Notes: generated by a model not told the origin, from the sequence alone. 64,000 nucleotides of DNA from Stenotrophomonas sp. Iso1 (GCF_027497995.1 NZ_JAODBT010000005.1:1-64000); one strand, 5' to 3'; shown: positions 1-9,566, numbered from the stretch's first letter. Numbers and translations are program-made.

Positions 1-555
1 CCCTGCAGTGGGGGTTTTCGTTTTGGAAAGTCGAAAAGGATAAATGGATCTTGGGGCTGCCGAGAGGGTTTGCCGCGCGTGGATGTGAGGGCGCGATTGG
101 AGCCTTGAGATAATCCCCGCGCCGAAGGACGCAGGCGCGGGAGAATGACTGACAAACTCCCGAACAGCGACACCGCTGTTAATGGAGAGAATGAGGGGCC
201 GAATGGCGAATGCTGGCCAAGCACCATTGCGCGCTCTGCCAGATTACCGGGTATTGATCGGGCGGCAGGGTGTTCAGCGCCGTGGCGAGGTTTGTATTTC
301 CCGCTGCTCCGCACCGGTCCTTGCGTCAGGCGGGGGCGCTCGATGGCTCGGTCGTCGGGGATTCGTAAACCGCCCCTCCCACCGTGTGAAGCGAGTGGGG
401 CTGTTAGCTCGCTTGCGTTGTGAGCTCGCTGGGGCGACCGCTTTGACGATGAGGGAATCGGTGGCTGCCTGCTGAAATTGGCAAACGGAGTTTCGATTTT
501 CCATCCTGCAGCGATTGTCCGGTTTGCTCGATGGCTCCGGTGCAGCAGCAACTTA
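1..555. other. Left edge, no supported gene
   Basis: Short open frames occur on both strands, but none has a convincing start, ribosome site, domain or natural amino-acid composition; they are rich in Arg, Pro and Ser as expected of GC-rich noncoding DNA. A GC-rich imperfect hairpin lies near 375-400. I see no terminator or promoter that I would defend. Confidence 0.4.
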
Positions 556-927
556 TCAGCGATTGATGACCGCTTCGATGCGATGGCCATCGGGGTCGAT
601 GAGGAAGGCTGCGTAGTAACTCGCGCCATAGTCCGGGCGTAGTCCGGGGGCGCCATTGTCGCTACCGCCTACCGTGAGCGCATTGTTATGGAAGTGATCT
701 ACTGCCGTTTTGTCAGGTGCGCTGAAGGCGAGATGGAAGCCGGCGCTTGCTGCGTGGGCATCTGAATTTAATTTCAGGCAGAGCAGATCTTTTTCATCTT
801 CAACGCCATAGCCAATGGCATCGTCATCCTCGAAGACACGGCGATAGCCCAAGGCGCCGAGTGCGGCATCGTAGAAGGCACCGCTATGGACAAGATCTCG
901 GACGGGGAGGGAGATGTGATGGAGCAT
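556..927 (-). CDS. VOC family (glyoxalase/bleomycin-resistance fold) protein
   Basis: A 123-aa single-domain protein that begins MLHHISLPVRD, the usual first strand of the vicinal oxygen chelate fold with a candidate metal His. It ends with an AAFLIDPDGHRIEAV strand, which is the second half-module and typical of glyoxalase-like dioxygenase or isomerase families. The open frame extends 23 codons upstream, but the family normally begins at this Met, so I use 927. The substrate cannot be told from sequence. It stands alone, without operon partners. Family assignment is firm; function is unknown. Confidence 0.8.
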   Translation of the reverse strand: MLHHISLPVRDLVHSGAFYDAALGALGYRRVFEDDDAIGYGVEDEKDLLCLKLNSDAHAASAGFHLAFSAPDKTAVDHFHNNALTVGGSDNGAPGLRPDYGASYYAAFLIDPDGHRIEAVINR

Positions 928-1541
928 GCGTATATGTCTGCCGAGCGCTGTCGATGAACGCTGAGTATGGCGGTATGGCGCCGCCCTAGTATTCACGCTG
1001 ACGAATCACTCTAAGGAAGTCAGCTCCTCCCATCGGCTTCTATTCGATGCATGCTGCGTCGGTTGGCGGCGAGAGTAACTCCGGCGCCCGGGCGCTTCAG
1101 ATCTTCGGGTGCGGCGGTGTTTTACCAGAGTGATCGAGGAATGAATGCCAATCGCATTCCATGTAAACGCCATTGGACGAGGTTGAGGCGTCGGGAAATC
1201 CTCGCCGTGCTGGCTTGATGCGTCGGTACGCACGTATCGGCACACTATTCGGTGCGCGGATGTCGAGCAGAGCAGAGGCAATCCACACGTGGCGGCGCGC
1301 ATCTTCGGGATCGTTCGACTCCTTTGCTGGGCATCTGCGACATTGGCAAAGCTCGGCTGACCCAAGAAGGTAGTTCTGCGGCCGATGGCGTTCGATGACG
1401 GGATTTTGATCCACACGCTGAGGGGGGAAGGTGAGGCGGCACCAACACAGTCAGGTGCTGTGAACCTACGGTCTTGATGTTCACTGAAGCCCGCGCCATT
1501 GCACCTGTCTTCAGTTGATTTATTGGACTGACAGAAAAAAA
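928..1541. other. Gene-poor interval
   Basis: About 600 bases between two minus-strand genes. Several overlapping short frames exist on both strands, but none looks like protein (high Arg/Ser/His, no motif, no ribosome site). It holds the upstream region of the VOC gene and, at its right end, the terminator of the M28 peptidase gene. A decayed gene is possible but not supported. Confidence 0.4.
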
Positions 1542-1568
1542 CGGCGCCCAGTGGGCGCCGTTTTTTTT
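1535..1568. terminator. Bidirectional rho-independent terminator
   Basis: A perfect 8-bp GC stem (1542-1549 with 1553-1560, loop AGT) is flanked by a run of A on the left and T on the right. It therefore reads as an intrinsic terminator on both strands. On the minus strand it lies just past the stop of the M28 peptidase gene. Confidence 0.9.
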
Positions 1569-1583
1569 GCTGTTCGATGTGGA

Positions 1584-3293
1584 TTATTTCGCCGGTGTGC
1601 TGGCTTGATCTTTCATCATCGTGTCGCGATTGGCTTTGAAGGGGTTGCCTTCGTACCAGTTTGGCCAGGTTGCGCCTGCAGCCAGCTGGCTGCCGACGCC
1701 GTACAGCAGCTCGAGATCCTCGACCGCACCGTCCAGTTTCCAGGTGGCCGGATCGTACTCATCCTTCGGGCCGTGGTAGCGGTCCTTGCCATAGGCTTCG
1801 GCCGCCCGCTTGCCGGCTTCAATCCCACCGTCGAGCAGGTCCTCGCCGCCGTCGGCATACAGCGCCGGGACGCCTGCCTTGGCAAAGTTGAAATGATCGG
1901 AACGAAAGTAGAAGCCGCTCTGTACCGAGCTCTCGGCGTGCAGGCTGCGGTTCTGTTTGGCAGCCAACGGCTTGAGAATGTCTTCCAGCTCCGAGCTGCC
2001 GAAACCAGTGACGGTCATGTCGCGGGCGCGGCCATTGACTGACATCGCGTCGATGTTGATGACGCCGGCAATCTTGTTGAGTGGGAAGGTCGGGTGGTTC
2101 ACGTAGTACTGCGAACCGAGCAGACCTGATTCTTCCAGCGTAACGGCCAGGAACACCACCGAACGTTCCGGCGGAGTTGGCTGGTGGGCCATTGCATCGG
2201 CGACTTCAAGAATGCCGGCCACGCCGGTGGCGTTGTCCACAGCACCGTTGTAGATGTTGTCTCCTTCTTCGCCCTCGTGCTTGCCCAGGTGATCCCAGTG
2301 AGCCATGTAGACGACGGCTTCGTCGGCGCGCTTGCTGCCCGGCAGTACGCCGACCACATTGCGTGACTTCTTTTCGGCGATGGTGCTTTTCAGGTCGAGC
2401 GAGAGCTTGGCTTGCAGCGGTACCGGCTTGAAGCCGCGCTTGTTGGCGTCGCGGTAGGCTTTGTCCAGGTTGAGCCCGGCATCGGCAAACAGCTTGCCGG
2501 CGGCTTCGGCAGTGAGCCAGCCCTGAGCCTGAAGGCGTGGTTCTTTGTCTTCGGCGGCCGGCAGGTCGTACTGCGCGCCACCCCACGAATTTTTCACCAC
2601 GTCCCAGCCATAGGAAGCGCCCGCGGTGTCGTGGACGATGAGCGCGGCAGCTGCGCCCTTGCGTGCGGCTTCCTCGAACTTGTAGGTCCAGCGGCCGTAG
2701 TAGGTCATGCGCTTGCCGTCGAACAGCTTGGCGTCGTCGACGTGGAAGCCCGGGTCGTTGACGAACATGACCACGGTCTTGCCCTTCCAGTCCTGGCCGG
2801 CGTAGTCGTTCCAGTTCTGCTCGGGCGCATCAACGCCGTAGCCGACGAACACCAGGTCGCTGGCGTCGATCTTGATCTCCGGCTGGCCGCTGCGGGTGCC
2901 GATGACCATGTCGGTACCGAACTTCAACTCCTGGCTGGCGGCACCGCGCTGGATGGTCAGCACGGTGTTTGGGTCGGCCGTGGTTTCGGTCATCGGCACG
3001 TCCTGGAACCAGCTGTCGCCGTTGCCCGGCTGCAGGCCGATGCGCTGCATCTGGTCGCGGATGTAGTTGACCGTAAGTTCCTCGCCCTTGCTACCGGGCG
3101 CGCGGCCTTCAAATTCATCCGATGCCAGATTCTTGACCAGCTCGCCGAAATCAGCGGCGTTGATCGCGCTGGCGAAGGCGTGGGCAGGCACAGGGGCGGG
3201 CGCTGGTGCGGAGGCGACGGGCGCCTCGGCGTCGCGTTTACAGGCGACCAGGGCCGCACTCGCGGCAAGGCACAACAACAGTTTGCGTGGCAT
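1584..3293 (-). CDS. M28 family zinc metallopeptidase, lipoprotein
   Basis: 569 aa. The signal peptide ends in a lipobox, LVAC with Cys18, so the protein is probably membrane-anchored in the periplasm or outer membrane. Residues about 130-290 look like the PA insert. The M28 catalytic domain follows, with candidate two-zinc ligands His332 (AHWDHLG), Asp353 (VDNATG), Glu388 with general base Glu387 (TLEESG), Asp415 (NIDAMS) and His467 (SDHFNF). All key residues are present, so an active aminopeptidase or carboxypeptidase is expected. It is a single-gene unit with a strong terminator downstream. The exact peptide substrate is unknown. Confidence 0.9.
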   Translation of the reverse strand: MPRKLLLCLAASAALVACKRDAEAPVASAPAPAPVPAHAFASAINAADFGELVKNLASDEFEGRAPGSKGEELTVNYIRDQMQRIGLQPGNGDSWFQDVPMTETTADPNTVLTIQRGAASQELKFGTDMVIGTRSGQPEIKIDASDLVFVGYGVDAPEQNWNDYAGQDWKGKTVVMFVNDPGFHVDDAKLFDGKRMTYYGRWTYKFEEAARKGAAAALIVHDTAGASYGWDVVKNSWGGAQYDLPAAEDKEPRLQAQGWLTAEAAGKLFADAGLNLDKAYRDANKRGFKPVPLQAKLSLDLKSTIAEKKSRNVVGVLPGSKRADEAVVYMAHWDHLGKHEGEEGDNIYNGAVDNATGVAGILEVADAMAHQPTPPERSVVFLAVTLEESGLLGSQYYVNHPTFPLNKIAGVINIDAMSVNGRARDMTVTGFGSSELEDILKPLAAKQNRSLHAESSVQSGFYFRSDHFNFAKAGVPALYADGGEDLLDGGIEAGKRAAEAYGKDRYHGPKDEYDPATWKLDGAVEDLELLYGVGSQLAAGATWPNWYEGNPFKANRDTMMKDQASTPAK

Positions 3294-3350
3294 GGAAACT
3301 CCGGAATTGCAGTCGAACCCCGATTCTAGGCCGAAGCGGGAGGACGTGAC

Positions 3351-4007
3351 TCAGTTGGCGGGCGCGGTTTCGCTGCTGAAGTGCTGGACCGTTGCGCCGC
3401 TGACCGGCCCGATACGGGCGGTGTCATGCACATACAGGACAACTTCACGCTCGAATTGCAGCGTGCCTTCCACCACCGCATTCGGGCCGATGATGATGCG
3501 CGGCTTGCGCGGCGCCTTGAACGAAATGCCGAACGAGGGGCGCTCCACTTTGATGCCGCCCTTGACCACCGAATCGACGCCGACTGTGATGTCGCCATTC
3601 ACCGTTTCAATATCACCATCGAGCTGCGTGGCGACCAGGCCGATGCCGCCGTTGACGGTGCTCACGTCACCGCTGATGCGGCTGCCACGGTCGACGAAGA
3701 TGCTGCCGTTCACCGTTTCCAGGCCGCTGGACAGCACCAGATTGCGGCCGGCGCGGATGCTGCCATTTACGGTTTCGATGTTGCGCGCGGTGACGTTGTC
3801 GTCGGTACGGATGCTGCCGTTGACCGTTCCCACGCTACGCGCATTCACGCCGCTTGCCAGCTGGACGCTGCCGTTCACCGTTTCCAGATCGCGGTAGCTG
3901 GCACCGGCGGTGGTTTGAATGCTGCCGTTGACCTTGCTGATGTCATCGTCGGCCATCGCCTGCGGTGCAGCGACGGCGAGGGCCAGCAACAGGAGGAATC
4001 GTTTCAT
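3351..4007 (-). CDS. Exported TVNGSI-repeat protein (DUF4097-like beta-helix)
   Basis: 218 aa. The start at 4007 is chosen because AAGGAGA lies just upstream and a typical signal peptide follows (MKRFLLLLALAVAAPQAMA). The mature protein is built of about seven repeats of roughly 18-22 residues, each centred on [TK]VNG[SGD][IV]. The pattern fits a right-handed beta-helix or polymer-forming (bactofilin/DUF4097-like) fold. The segment after about residue 160 is non-repetitive and ends VSGATVQHFSSE. Likely periplasmic or surface exposed. The role is unknown; no partner gene is adjacent apart from EnvC, which diverges from it. Confidence 0.7.
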   Translation of the reverse strand: MKRFLLLLALAVAAPQAMADDDISKVNGSIQTTAGASYRDLETVNGSVQLASGVNARSVGTVNGSIRTDDNVTARNIETVNGSIRAGRNLVLSSGLETVNGSIFVDRGSRISGDVSTVNGGIGLVATQLDGDIETVNGDITVGVDSVVKGGIKVERPSFGISFKAPRKPRIIIGPNAVVEGTLQFEREVVLYVHDTARIGPVSGATVQHFSSETAPAN

Positions 4008-4100
4008 GGGGATCTCCTTGGGTAGGCATTCTGGGGGACAGGTACCGATGGCACCACGCTTGGTTACAATCCGCACCTGCCTTAAGTCACTGGAAAGTCA

Positions 4101-5402
4101 TTGCGCCAGACGTGCTACCACGACCACCACCACCGGCTGCAGACCTCGCCGCGCTGGAGCGCGGGCTGCCTGCTGGTGTTGGCGTTGATGGCGGGCCCTT
4201 TGCTGGCGCAGAACAATTCACGTGATGCCGAGAAAAAACTGCAGCAACTGCGCGGCGAGTTGAAGGGCGTCTCCCAAGAGCGCAGGCAACTGGAAGAGCA
4301 GCGGGGCGATGCCCAGCAGCGGTTGCGCGACGCCGACCAGAAGGTCGCACGCAGCGGTCGTGCGGTGGCCGAAGCCGAAGCGGCGGCGCGTCGCCAGCAA
4401 CAGGCACTGGTGGAGCTGCAGCAGCGCAAGGTTGAACTGGAAAGTGGGTTGTCGCGCCAACGCCAGCAATTGGCCGGGTTGCTGCGAGGCGCCTATCAGC
4501 TGGGTAACCATGCGCCCCTGAAGTTGCTGCTGTCACAAGACCAGGTCGCCGATGCCAACCGCCAGTTGGCGTATCACCGCTACATGCAGCGCGAGCGGGC
4601 ACGGGCCATTACGGCGTTGACGGCTGACCTGCAGGCGCTCAACAGCACCGAGCAGCAGATCGTCACCCGTACCAAGGAGCTGGAGCAGGTGCGCGAGCAA
4701 CAGCGTCAGCAGGCCGCCGCGCTCACCCAGGATCGGCGCCAGCGTGCTTCGTTGCTGACCGAACTGGATCAACGTTACCAAGACCGCAGTGAGCGGGAGA
4801 AGGCGCTGGGCAAGGATGCGCATTCGCTGGAACGGTTGCTGGCCAACCTGCGCGCGGCTGCGGCCCGTGCGGAAGCCGAACGCCGCACTGCTGCCCGCCG
4901 AGCAGCGGCGGAACAGGCCCGGCAGAAAGCCGCCAACGGCAGTACGGCGGGTCGCACTCCGGCCCGCAGCACAGCAGGGAAGACACCCCCGCAGGTGGTG
5001 GCCAACGCGCCCGCACCGCGGGTGGGTGGGCTGGGATGGCCGCTGTCGGGCAACTTGCTGGCGCGTTACGGTGGCCGTTTGCCGGATGGCCGCAGCAGCG
5101 CCGGTGTACTGATCGGCGCGCCGGCAGGAAGCACCGTAACGGCCGTGGCCGATGGCACGGTGGTGTTCTCCGATTGGATGACCGGCTACGGCATGATCCT
5201 GATTGTCGACCACGGCAACGGCTATATGAGTCTGTACGCGCACAACGATGCGCTGCTGCGGGATGCAGGCGCCCGCGTGCGCCGTGGCGAAGCGGTGGCC
5301 AAGGTAGGCAACTCCGGTGGTCAGGGCGTGACAGCGCTGTACTTCGAGCTGCGCCGTGGTGGCCAGCCGGTGGACCCGACAACCTGGTTGCAGCGGCAGT
5401 AA
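4101..5402 (+). CDS. envC: EnvC-like murein hydrolase activator (degenerate LytM)
   Basis: 433 aa from a TTG start. A signal sequence (CLLVLALMAGPLLA) is followed by long heptad-rich coiled coils, about residues 35-270. An Ala/Arg/Lys linker leads to a C-terminal LytM/M23 domain from about 312. The LytM zinc ligands are missing: the region corresponding to HxGxD reads SSAGVLIGA, and that corresponding to HLHFE reads ALYFEL. This is the hallmark of EnvC, which activates amidases AmiA/B at the division septum rather than cutting murein itself. ctpA follows on the same strand after 189 bases. Function is inferred from architecture. Confidence 0.85.
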   Translation: MRQTCYHDHHHRLQTSPRWSAGCLLVLALMAGPLLAQNNSRDAEKKLQQLRGELKGVSQERRQLEEQRGDAQQRLRDADQKVARSGRAVAEAEAAARRQQQALVELQQRKVELESGLSRQRQQLAGLLRGAYQLGNHAPLKLLLSQDQVADANRQLAYHRYMQRERARAITALTADLQALNSTEQQIVTRTKELEQVREQQRQQAAALTQDRRQRASLLTELDQRYQDRSEREKALGKDAHSLERLLANLRAAAARAEAERRTAARRAAAEQARQKAANGSTAGRTPARSTAGKTPPQVVANAPAPRVGGLGWPLSGNLLARYGGRLPDGRSSAGVLIGAPAGSTVTAVADGTVVFSDWMTGYGMILIVDHGNGYMSLYAHNDALLRDAGARVRRGEAVAKVGNSGGQGVTALYFELRRGGQPVDPTTWLQRQ

Positions 5403-5591
5403 ATGCCGCGTGTTCGGCGTGCCGCGACGGAGGGACCGCCGCAACGGAGAGTGAACGGAATAACGACGTCGGTTTACCGTGGCTGCCTGAGCGCATTAAC
5501 CGGCACTCGGTTCAACGGGAATTTAGCTGGGCTTCGCGCATAATCGGGGCCAGCGCGCTTGGCGTGCATTCGTTTTCTCATGGAGTGGTTC

Positions 5592-7079
5592 ATGCGTGTA
5601 GCCCGTCTTGCTGCTGCCCTGCTATTGGCCCTGTCCCCCGCCGTAACACTGGCGCAGAGTGCGTCGGACAAAGTGCCTGCGGCAGATGACCCCGATGCCA
5701 AGGAGTCGGTGACCTCACGCGTACCGTTGGATGAGATCCGCCGCTTCGTTGCGGTCTACAACGCGGTACGCGCGGCCTATGTGGAACCGGTCGATGACAA
5801 GCAGTTGATGCAGTCGGCGGTGCGCGGGCTGCTGCTGGAGTTGGACCCGCACAGCACCTACTTCGACAAGGAGGATGCACAAGCCTTCGACGAGCAAGCG
5901 ACGGGTGCCTATGAAGGCATCGGCGTGGAACTGCTGCAACAGGACAACGCGCTCAAAGTGGTGTCACCCATCGACGATACGCCGGCTACACGTGCCGGCA
6001 TTCGCGCGGGTGACCTGATTGTGGCCATCGACGGCAAGCCGATCAGCGCAATAGAGGCGATGGAACCGCTGCGCGGTGTAGCCGGCAGCAAGGTAGTGCT
6101 GACCATCGAGCGCGGCGATGGCAAACCGTTCGACGTCACCGTCGTGCGCGAGACCATCCGCGTCACCAGCGTGCGCAGCAAGATGCTCGAGCCTGGCTAT
6201 GCCTACGTGCGCATCAGCACCTTCCAGGCCGATACCGCCGCCGATTTCCAGAAACACATCAGCCAGTTGCAGGCGCAGTCGGGCGGCAAGTTGAAAGGTC
6301 TGGTGCTCGACCTGCGCAGCAACCCCGGTGGCCTGCTGACCGCTGCGGTGCAGGTGGCCGATGACCTGCTCGACAAGGGCGGCATCGTCAGCACGCGCGG
6401 GCGCATTTCCATCAGCGATGCCAAGTTCGATGCCACACCGGGTGACCTGATGAAGGGAGCGCCGGTGATGGTGTTGGTGGACGCCGGTTCGGCCAGTGCC
6501 TCGGAAGTGTTGGCTGGCGCGTTGCGCGACAACCAGCGTGCCCGTGTGATCGGCAGCCGCACCTTCGGCAAGGGCTCGGTGCAGACCGTGTTGCCGCTGG
6601 ACAACGGTGATTCGGTCAAGCTCACCACTGCGCGTTACTACACGCCGAGCGGGCGCTCGATTCAGGCCACCGGCATCCTGCCCGACGTGGAGCTGGCACC
6701 GGAGCCCAGCGATGTGAACAAGGACGTGCCGGCCAGCCTGGCCGATTACAGCGAAGCCAGCCTGCCGGGCCACCTGCGTGGTGACGACGAGGCGACGGCC
6801 AGTAAAGCGGGCGTGGTGCTGTCGGGCGAAGGCCCGGTGCAGTCGGCGTTGCGTGAGCTTAAACAACCGGGTTCGGTCGTAAGCGTTGCCAGGGCCAAGC
6901 CGGCCAATCCTGCATCGGCGACCCCGGCTGCAGCGGCACCCGCCGCGGCCAAGCCAGAGCCAGCCAAGCCGGAGGCGGTGGTGCCTGCAGCTGCCAAGCC
7001 CGAGCCCATCAAGCCCGATCCAAGCCCAGCCCCGGCGGTAACCGATTCGCCCAAGCCGGCGATTGACGACGGCAAGTGA
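5592..7079 (+). CDS. ctpA: S41 family C-terminal processing peptidase (CtpA)
   Basis: 495 aa. An in-frame ATG at 5580 exists, but GGAG seven bases before 5592 and the signal peptide MRVARLAAALLLALSP favour 5592. A PDZ domain spans about residues 105-190. The S41 catalytic dyad is Ser302 (GSASASE) and Lys327 (TFGKGSV), spaced 25 residues as in Prc. The tail from about 430 is rich in Ala, Pro, Lys and Glu and probably disordered. It is a periplasmic protease likely to trim envelope proteins or murein hydrolases. Its position after an EnvC-like gene fits a cell-wall role. Confidence 0.9.
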   Translation: MRVARLAAALLLALSPAVTLAQSASDKVPAADDPDAKESVTSRVPLDEIRRFVAVYNAVRAAYVEPVDDKQLMQSAVRGLLLELDPHSTYFDKEDAQAFDEQATGAYEGIGVELLQQDNALKVVSPIDDTPATRAGIRAGDLIVAIDGKPISAIEAMEPLRGVAGSKVVLTIERGDGKPFDVTVVRETIRVTSVRSKMLEPGYAYVRISTFQADTAADFQKHISQLQAQSGGKLKGLVLDLRSNPGGLLTAAVQVADDLLDKGGIVSTRGRISISDAKFDATPGDLMKGAPVMVLVDAGSASASEVLAGALRDNQRARVIGSRTFGKGSVQTVLPLDNGDSVKLTTARYYTPSGRSIQATGILPDVELAPEPSDVNKDVPASLADYSEASLPGHLRGDDEATASKAGVVLSGEGPVQSALRELKQPGSVVSVARAKPANPASATPAAAAPAAAKPEPAKPEAVVPAAAKPEPIKPDPSPAPAVTDSPKPAIDDGK

Positions 7080-7087
7080 TACCGAAA

Positions 7088-7115
7088 CGGCCCTGCAATG
7101 CAGGGCCGCTTCATT
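7088..7115 (+). terminator. Terminator after ctpA
   Basis: A nine-base perfect stem (7088-7096 with 7100-7108) and a three-base loop directly follow the ctpA stop. The T tract (CTTCATTTT) is weak, so termination efficiency is uncertain. Confidence 0.65.
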
Positions 7116-7180
7116 TTCCATCGTCACGGTTTGGCGAGCACGGGAAGGGTGTGATCACCTTTTCGCCGGTACCGGCGCCG

Positions 7181-7873
7181 TTAGAACCCGTGACTCTTGC
7201 GCAAACGCCGGGCGATGGCTGCACGCACATACAACCCATAAATGATGCCGAACAGGAAGCCAGCCACATGCGCTGACCAGGCCACCATGCCGAAGCTGGG
7301 GCCGATGTAGGCGAACACCACCTGCAGTGCCGCCCACGCGCCGATCAACAGGAAGGCGGGGGCACGGACGAATTCGAGGAACAAGCCCAGCGGCAGCACC
7401 AAGCCCAGACGCGCACTGGGGAACAGCGCCAAATAGGTGCCCATCAGCGCGGAAACGGCGCCACTGGAACCAATGATGGTCCGTTCAGGCGTGCCCATCA
7501 CATACAGGGCGGCGAGGTTGGCAGCGGCACCGCCCAGCAGGAACAGCAACAACAACCGCCACGGGCCGAGCATGCGTTCGGCCGGTGGCCCAAAGATCAG
7601 CAGGAACACCAGATTGCCGAGCATGTGCAGCCAGTCGGCATGCAGAAACAAGGCGGTGAACAGCCGGAGCACGCTGCCGTCGCGCAATGCTGCCCACCAA
7701 TCCTGTGGATTCCCCAAGCCCGTGGACAGTGCGCCCCAATCCAGCCAAAGCGAGCGTCGCGCCTCATCTGGGCGTGAGATTGACCACAGGAAAGCAAGCC
7801 AGATGGCCGCGAACAGCAGCGGGACAGCCCAGCGCAGGCCCGGCTTCTTACGGGAGGGAGTGGAGACGAACAT
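7181..7873 (-). CDS. Rhomboid family intramembrane serine protease
   Basis: 230 aa, about six membrane segments. The catalytic pair is Ser137 in GSSG and His202 in AHVAG. The HxxxxHxxxN signature of rhomboids is present at His78, His83 and Asn87. A TTG start 30 bases upstream is possible, but I prefer the ATG because neither has a clear ribosome site. All catalytic elements are intact, so it should cleave transmembrane substrates; these cannot be named. It converges with ctpA and stands alone. Confidence 0.9.
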   Translation of the reverse strand: MFVSTPSRKKPGLRWAVPLLFAAIWLAFLWSISRPDEARRSLWLDWGALSTGLGNPQDWWAALRDGSVLRLFTALFLHADWLHMLGNLVFLLIFGPPAERMLGPWRLLLLFLLGGAAANLAALYVMGTPERTIIGSSGAVSALMGTYLALFPSARLGLVLPLGLFLEFVRAPAFLLIGAWAALQVVFAYIGPSFGMVAWSAHVAGFLFGIIYGLYVRAAIARRLRKSHGF

Positions 7874-8083
7874 GTGCGCAAAGCCTAACCCGGCACCCGT
7901 CAATGGTGGGGCTCGGGGTTTTTCGGCGCCGTTATTGTTTAGTTAAGGTTGCTGGGTAATACTGCATACGGCGTCGTATGTCGGGAGGGGACTCCGGCGC
8001 ACTTCCAGCGGCTTCGGCAGCTTGGTGGTGCAGGCGCAAAAACGAACATTATCGTCTTACGTCTTACGGAGAGAGTTTCCAAC

Positions 8084-9514
8084 ATGACCGCTTCTTCAAT
8101 TGCACGCGTTACCGCTCTGGCTGTCGGCATTGCCGGCGCGTTGGCCTTTGGCCATGCCCAAGGCGCGGCTTTCCAGCTGAAAGAAAACAGTGCCAAGGGC
8201 CTGGGCCGCGCATTCGCCGGTTCGACCAGCGCATGGGACGACGCTTCGGTGATCGCCACCAACCCGGCCTCGATGCGTTTGCTCGATGGTCGCCAGTTCC
8301 AGGCTGACCTGAGCGCCATCAGCTTCTCGGCTGACTTTGAGAAGAGCGCCGCCCGCAATTCCAACGGCACCCCGATCACTGGCGGCAACGGCGGCGACGC
8401 CGGCATGATCGCTCCGGTCCCGGCGGCTTACTTCCATCTGCCGTTCGGCGAAAACGACAACATGCATTTTGGTCTGTCGTTGACCGCTCCGTTCGGCTTC
8501 AAGACCGATTACGACAAGAACTGGGTGGGCCGCTACAGCGGCGTGACCACCGACCTGAAGGCCATCGACCTGGGCGCGGCGTTCTCCTATGACGTCAACC
8601 CGTACGTGTCCTTCGGCGCATCGGTGTTTGTTGAACACCTGACCATTGAGCTGTCCAACGCACTGGATATGGGTTCGGTGATCAACGGTACCGCCCAGCA
8701 GAAGGCTGCTGGCGCTGTGTTGGCCGGTGGCGGCACCCCCGCTCAGGCGCAGGCCGCTGCCAACGCCGCTGCCCAGCAGATGGCAGGGCTCGGTTTCTTC
8801 CCGGGCAGCGCTGATGGCTTCGTCACCATTGAAGGTGACAACAATGCCGTCGGTTACGTGCTCGGCACCACGCTGAGCCCGACCGAAAACACCAACATCG
8901 CTTTCAGCTACCGCTCGAAGGTTGAGCACAAGATCACCGGCGGCAAGGCCAACTTCACCGTTACGCCGGAAACCGCTGCGCTGCTGGCACAGACCGCTCC
9001 GGGTACCTTCGTGGACAGCTCGGGCAAGGCAACCGTGACCCTGCCGGCATCGGTCTCGATGAGCATCACCCACCGCATCAACGACCGTTGGACCGTGATG
9101 GGCGACCTGTCGCGCACCGCGTGGAAGACGGCGTTCGACCAGGTGACGGTGGACTTCGCTTCGAACCAGCCGGACAACACGCTGGGCTTCCACTACAACG
9201 ACACCACCTTTGGCTCGATCGGTACCGAGTACAAGTTGTCTGACACCATCACCCTGCGTGGCGGCGTTGCGTATGACGAGTCGCCGACCAGCGTCGAGCA
9301 CCGTGACGTGCGCGTGCCGGACGTGACCCGCAAGTGGTTGTCGCTGGGCCTGGGCTGGACCCCGTCGGAGAAGACCGAGTTCAACTTCGGTTACACCCAC
9401 CTGTTCACCAGCGAGCCGAAGATCAACGTGACCTCGGTCAGCGGCAACGTGGTGCAGGGCAAGTACGACGTGGGCGGCGACATCCTCGCTGCTTCGATCA
9501 ACTACAAGTTCTGA
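8084..9514 (+). CDS. fadL: FadL-type outer membrane long-chain fatty acid transporter
   Basis: 476 aa. ACGGAGAGAG precedes the ATG by about eight bases. The signal peptide ends near GHAQG, and the mature protein opens AAFQLKENSAKGLGRAFAG, the plug (hatch) segment of FadL. The family NPA motif (Asn60-Pro61-Ala62) is present, and a beta-barrel runs to a terminal SINYKF with aromatic last residue, as outer-membrane barrels require. An Ala/Gln-rich insertion sits near residues 205-235. Expected role: uptake of long-chain fatty acids or other hydrophobic compounds. Monocistronic with its own terminator. Confidence 0.92.
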   Translation: MTASSIARVTALAVGIAGALAFGHAQGAAFQLKENSAKGLGRAFAGSTSAWDDASVIATNPASMRLLDGRQFQADLSAISFSADFEKSAARNSNGTPITGGNGGDAGMIAPVPAAYFHLPFGENDNMHFGLSLTAPFGFKTDYDKNWVGRYSGVTTDLKAIDLGAAFSYDVNPYVSFGASVFVEHLTIELSNALDMGSVINGTAQQKAAGAVLAGGGTPAQAQAAANAAAQQMAGLGFFPGSADGFVTIEGDNNAVGYVLGTTLSPTENTNIAFSYRSKVEHKITGGKANFTVTPETAALLAQTAPGTFVDSSGKATVTLPASVSMSITHRINDRWTVMGDLSRTAWKTAFDQVTVDFASNQPDNTLGFHYNDTTFGSIGTEYKLSDTITLRGGVAYDESPTSVEHRDVRVPDVTRKWLSLGLGWTPSEKTEFNFGYTHLFTSEPKINVTSVSGNVVQGKYDVGGDILAASINYKF

Positions 9515-9540
9515 TCTGACCTGTAGAAGCTTCAAGCAGG

Positions 9541-9566
9541 AAGCCCCGCGCAAGCGGGGCTTTTTG
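9541..9566 (+). terminator. Terminator after fadL
   Basis: A nine-base stem AAGCCCCGC/GCGGGGCTT with a four-base loop is followed by five T. It is a classic intrinsic terminator 27 bases past the fadL stop. Confidence 0.92.

Noticed and set aside
360..430. attC-like integron recombination site
   Set aside because: A GTTAGC core and a GC-rich hairpin resemble one, but the R'/R'' core does not fit GTTRRRY and no integrase or cassette array is visible.
3560..3960. Regular DNA repeats suggesting a CRISPR or minisatellite
   Set aside because: The periodicity is at protein level (TVNGSI); the DNA copies diverge and there are no spacers.
4101..5402. EnvC-like protein as an active M23 endopeptidase
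   Set aside because: Both zinc-ligand motifs of the LytM domain are missing, so it is called an activator.
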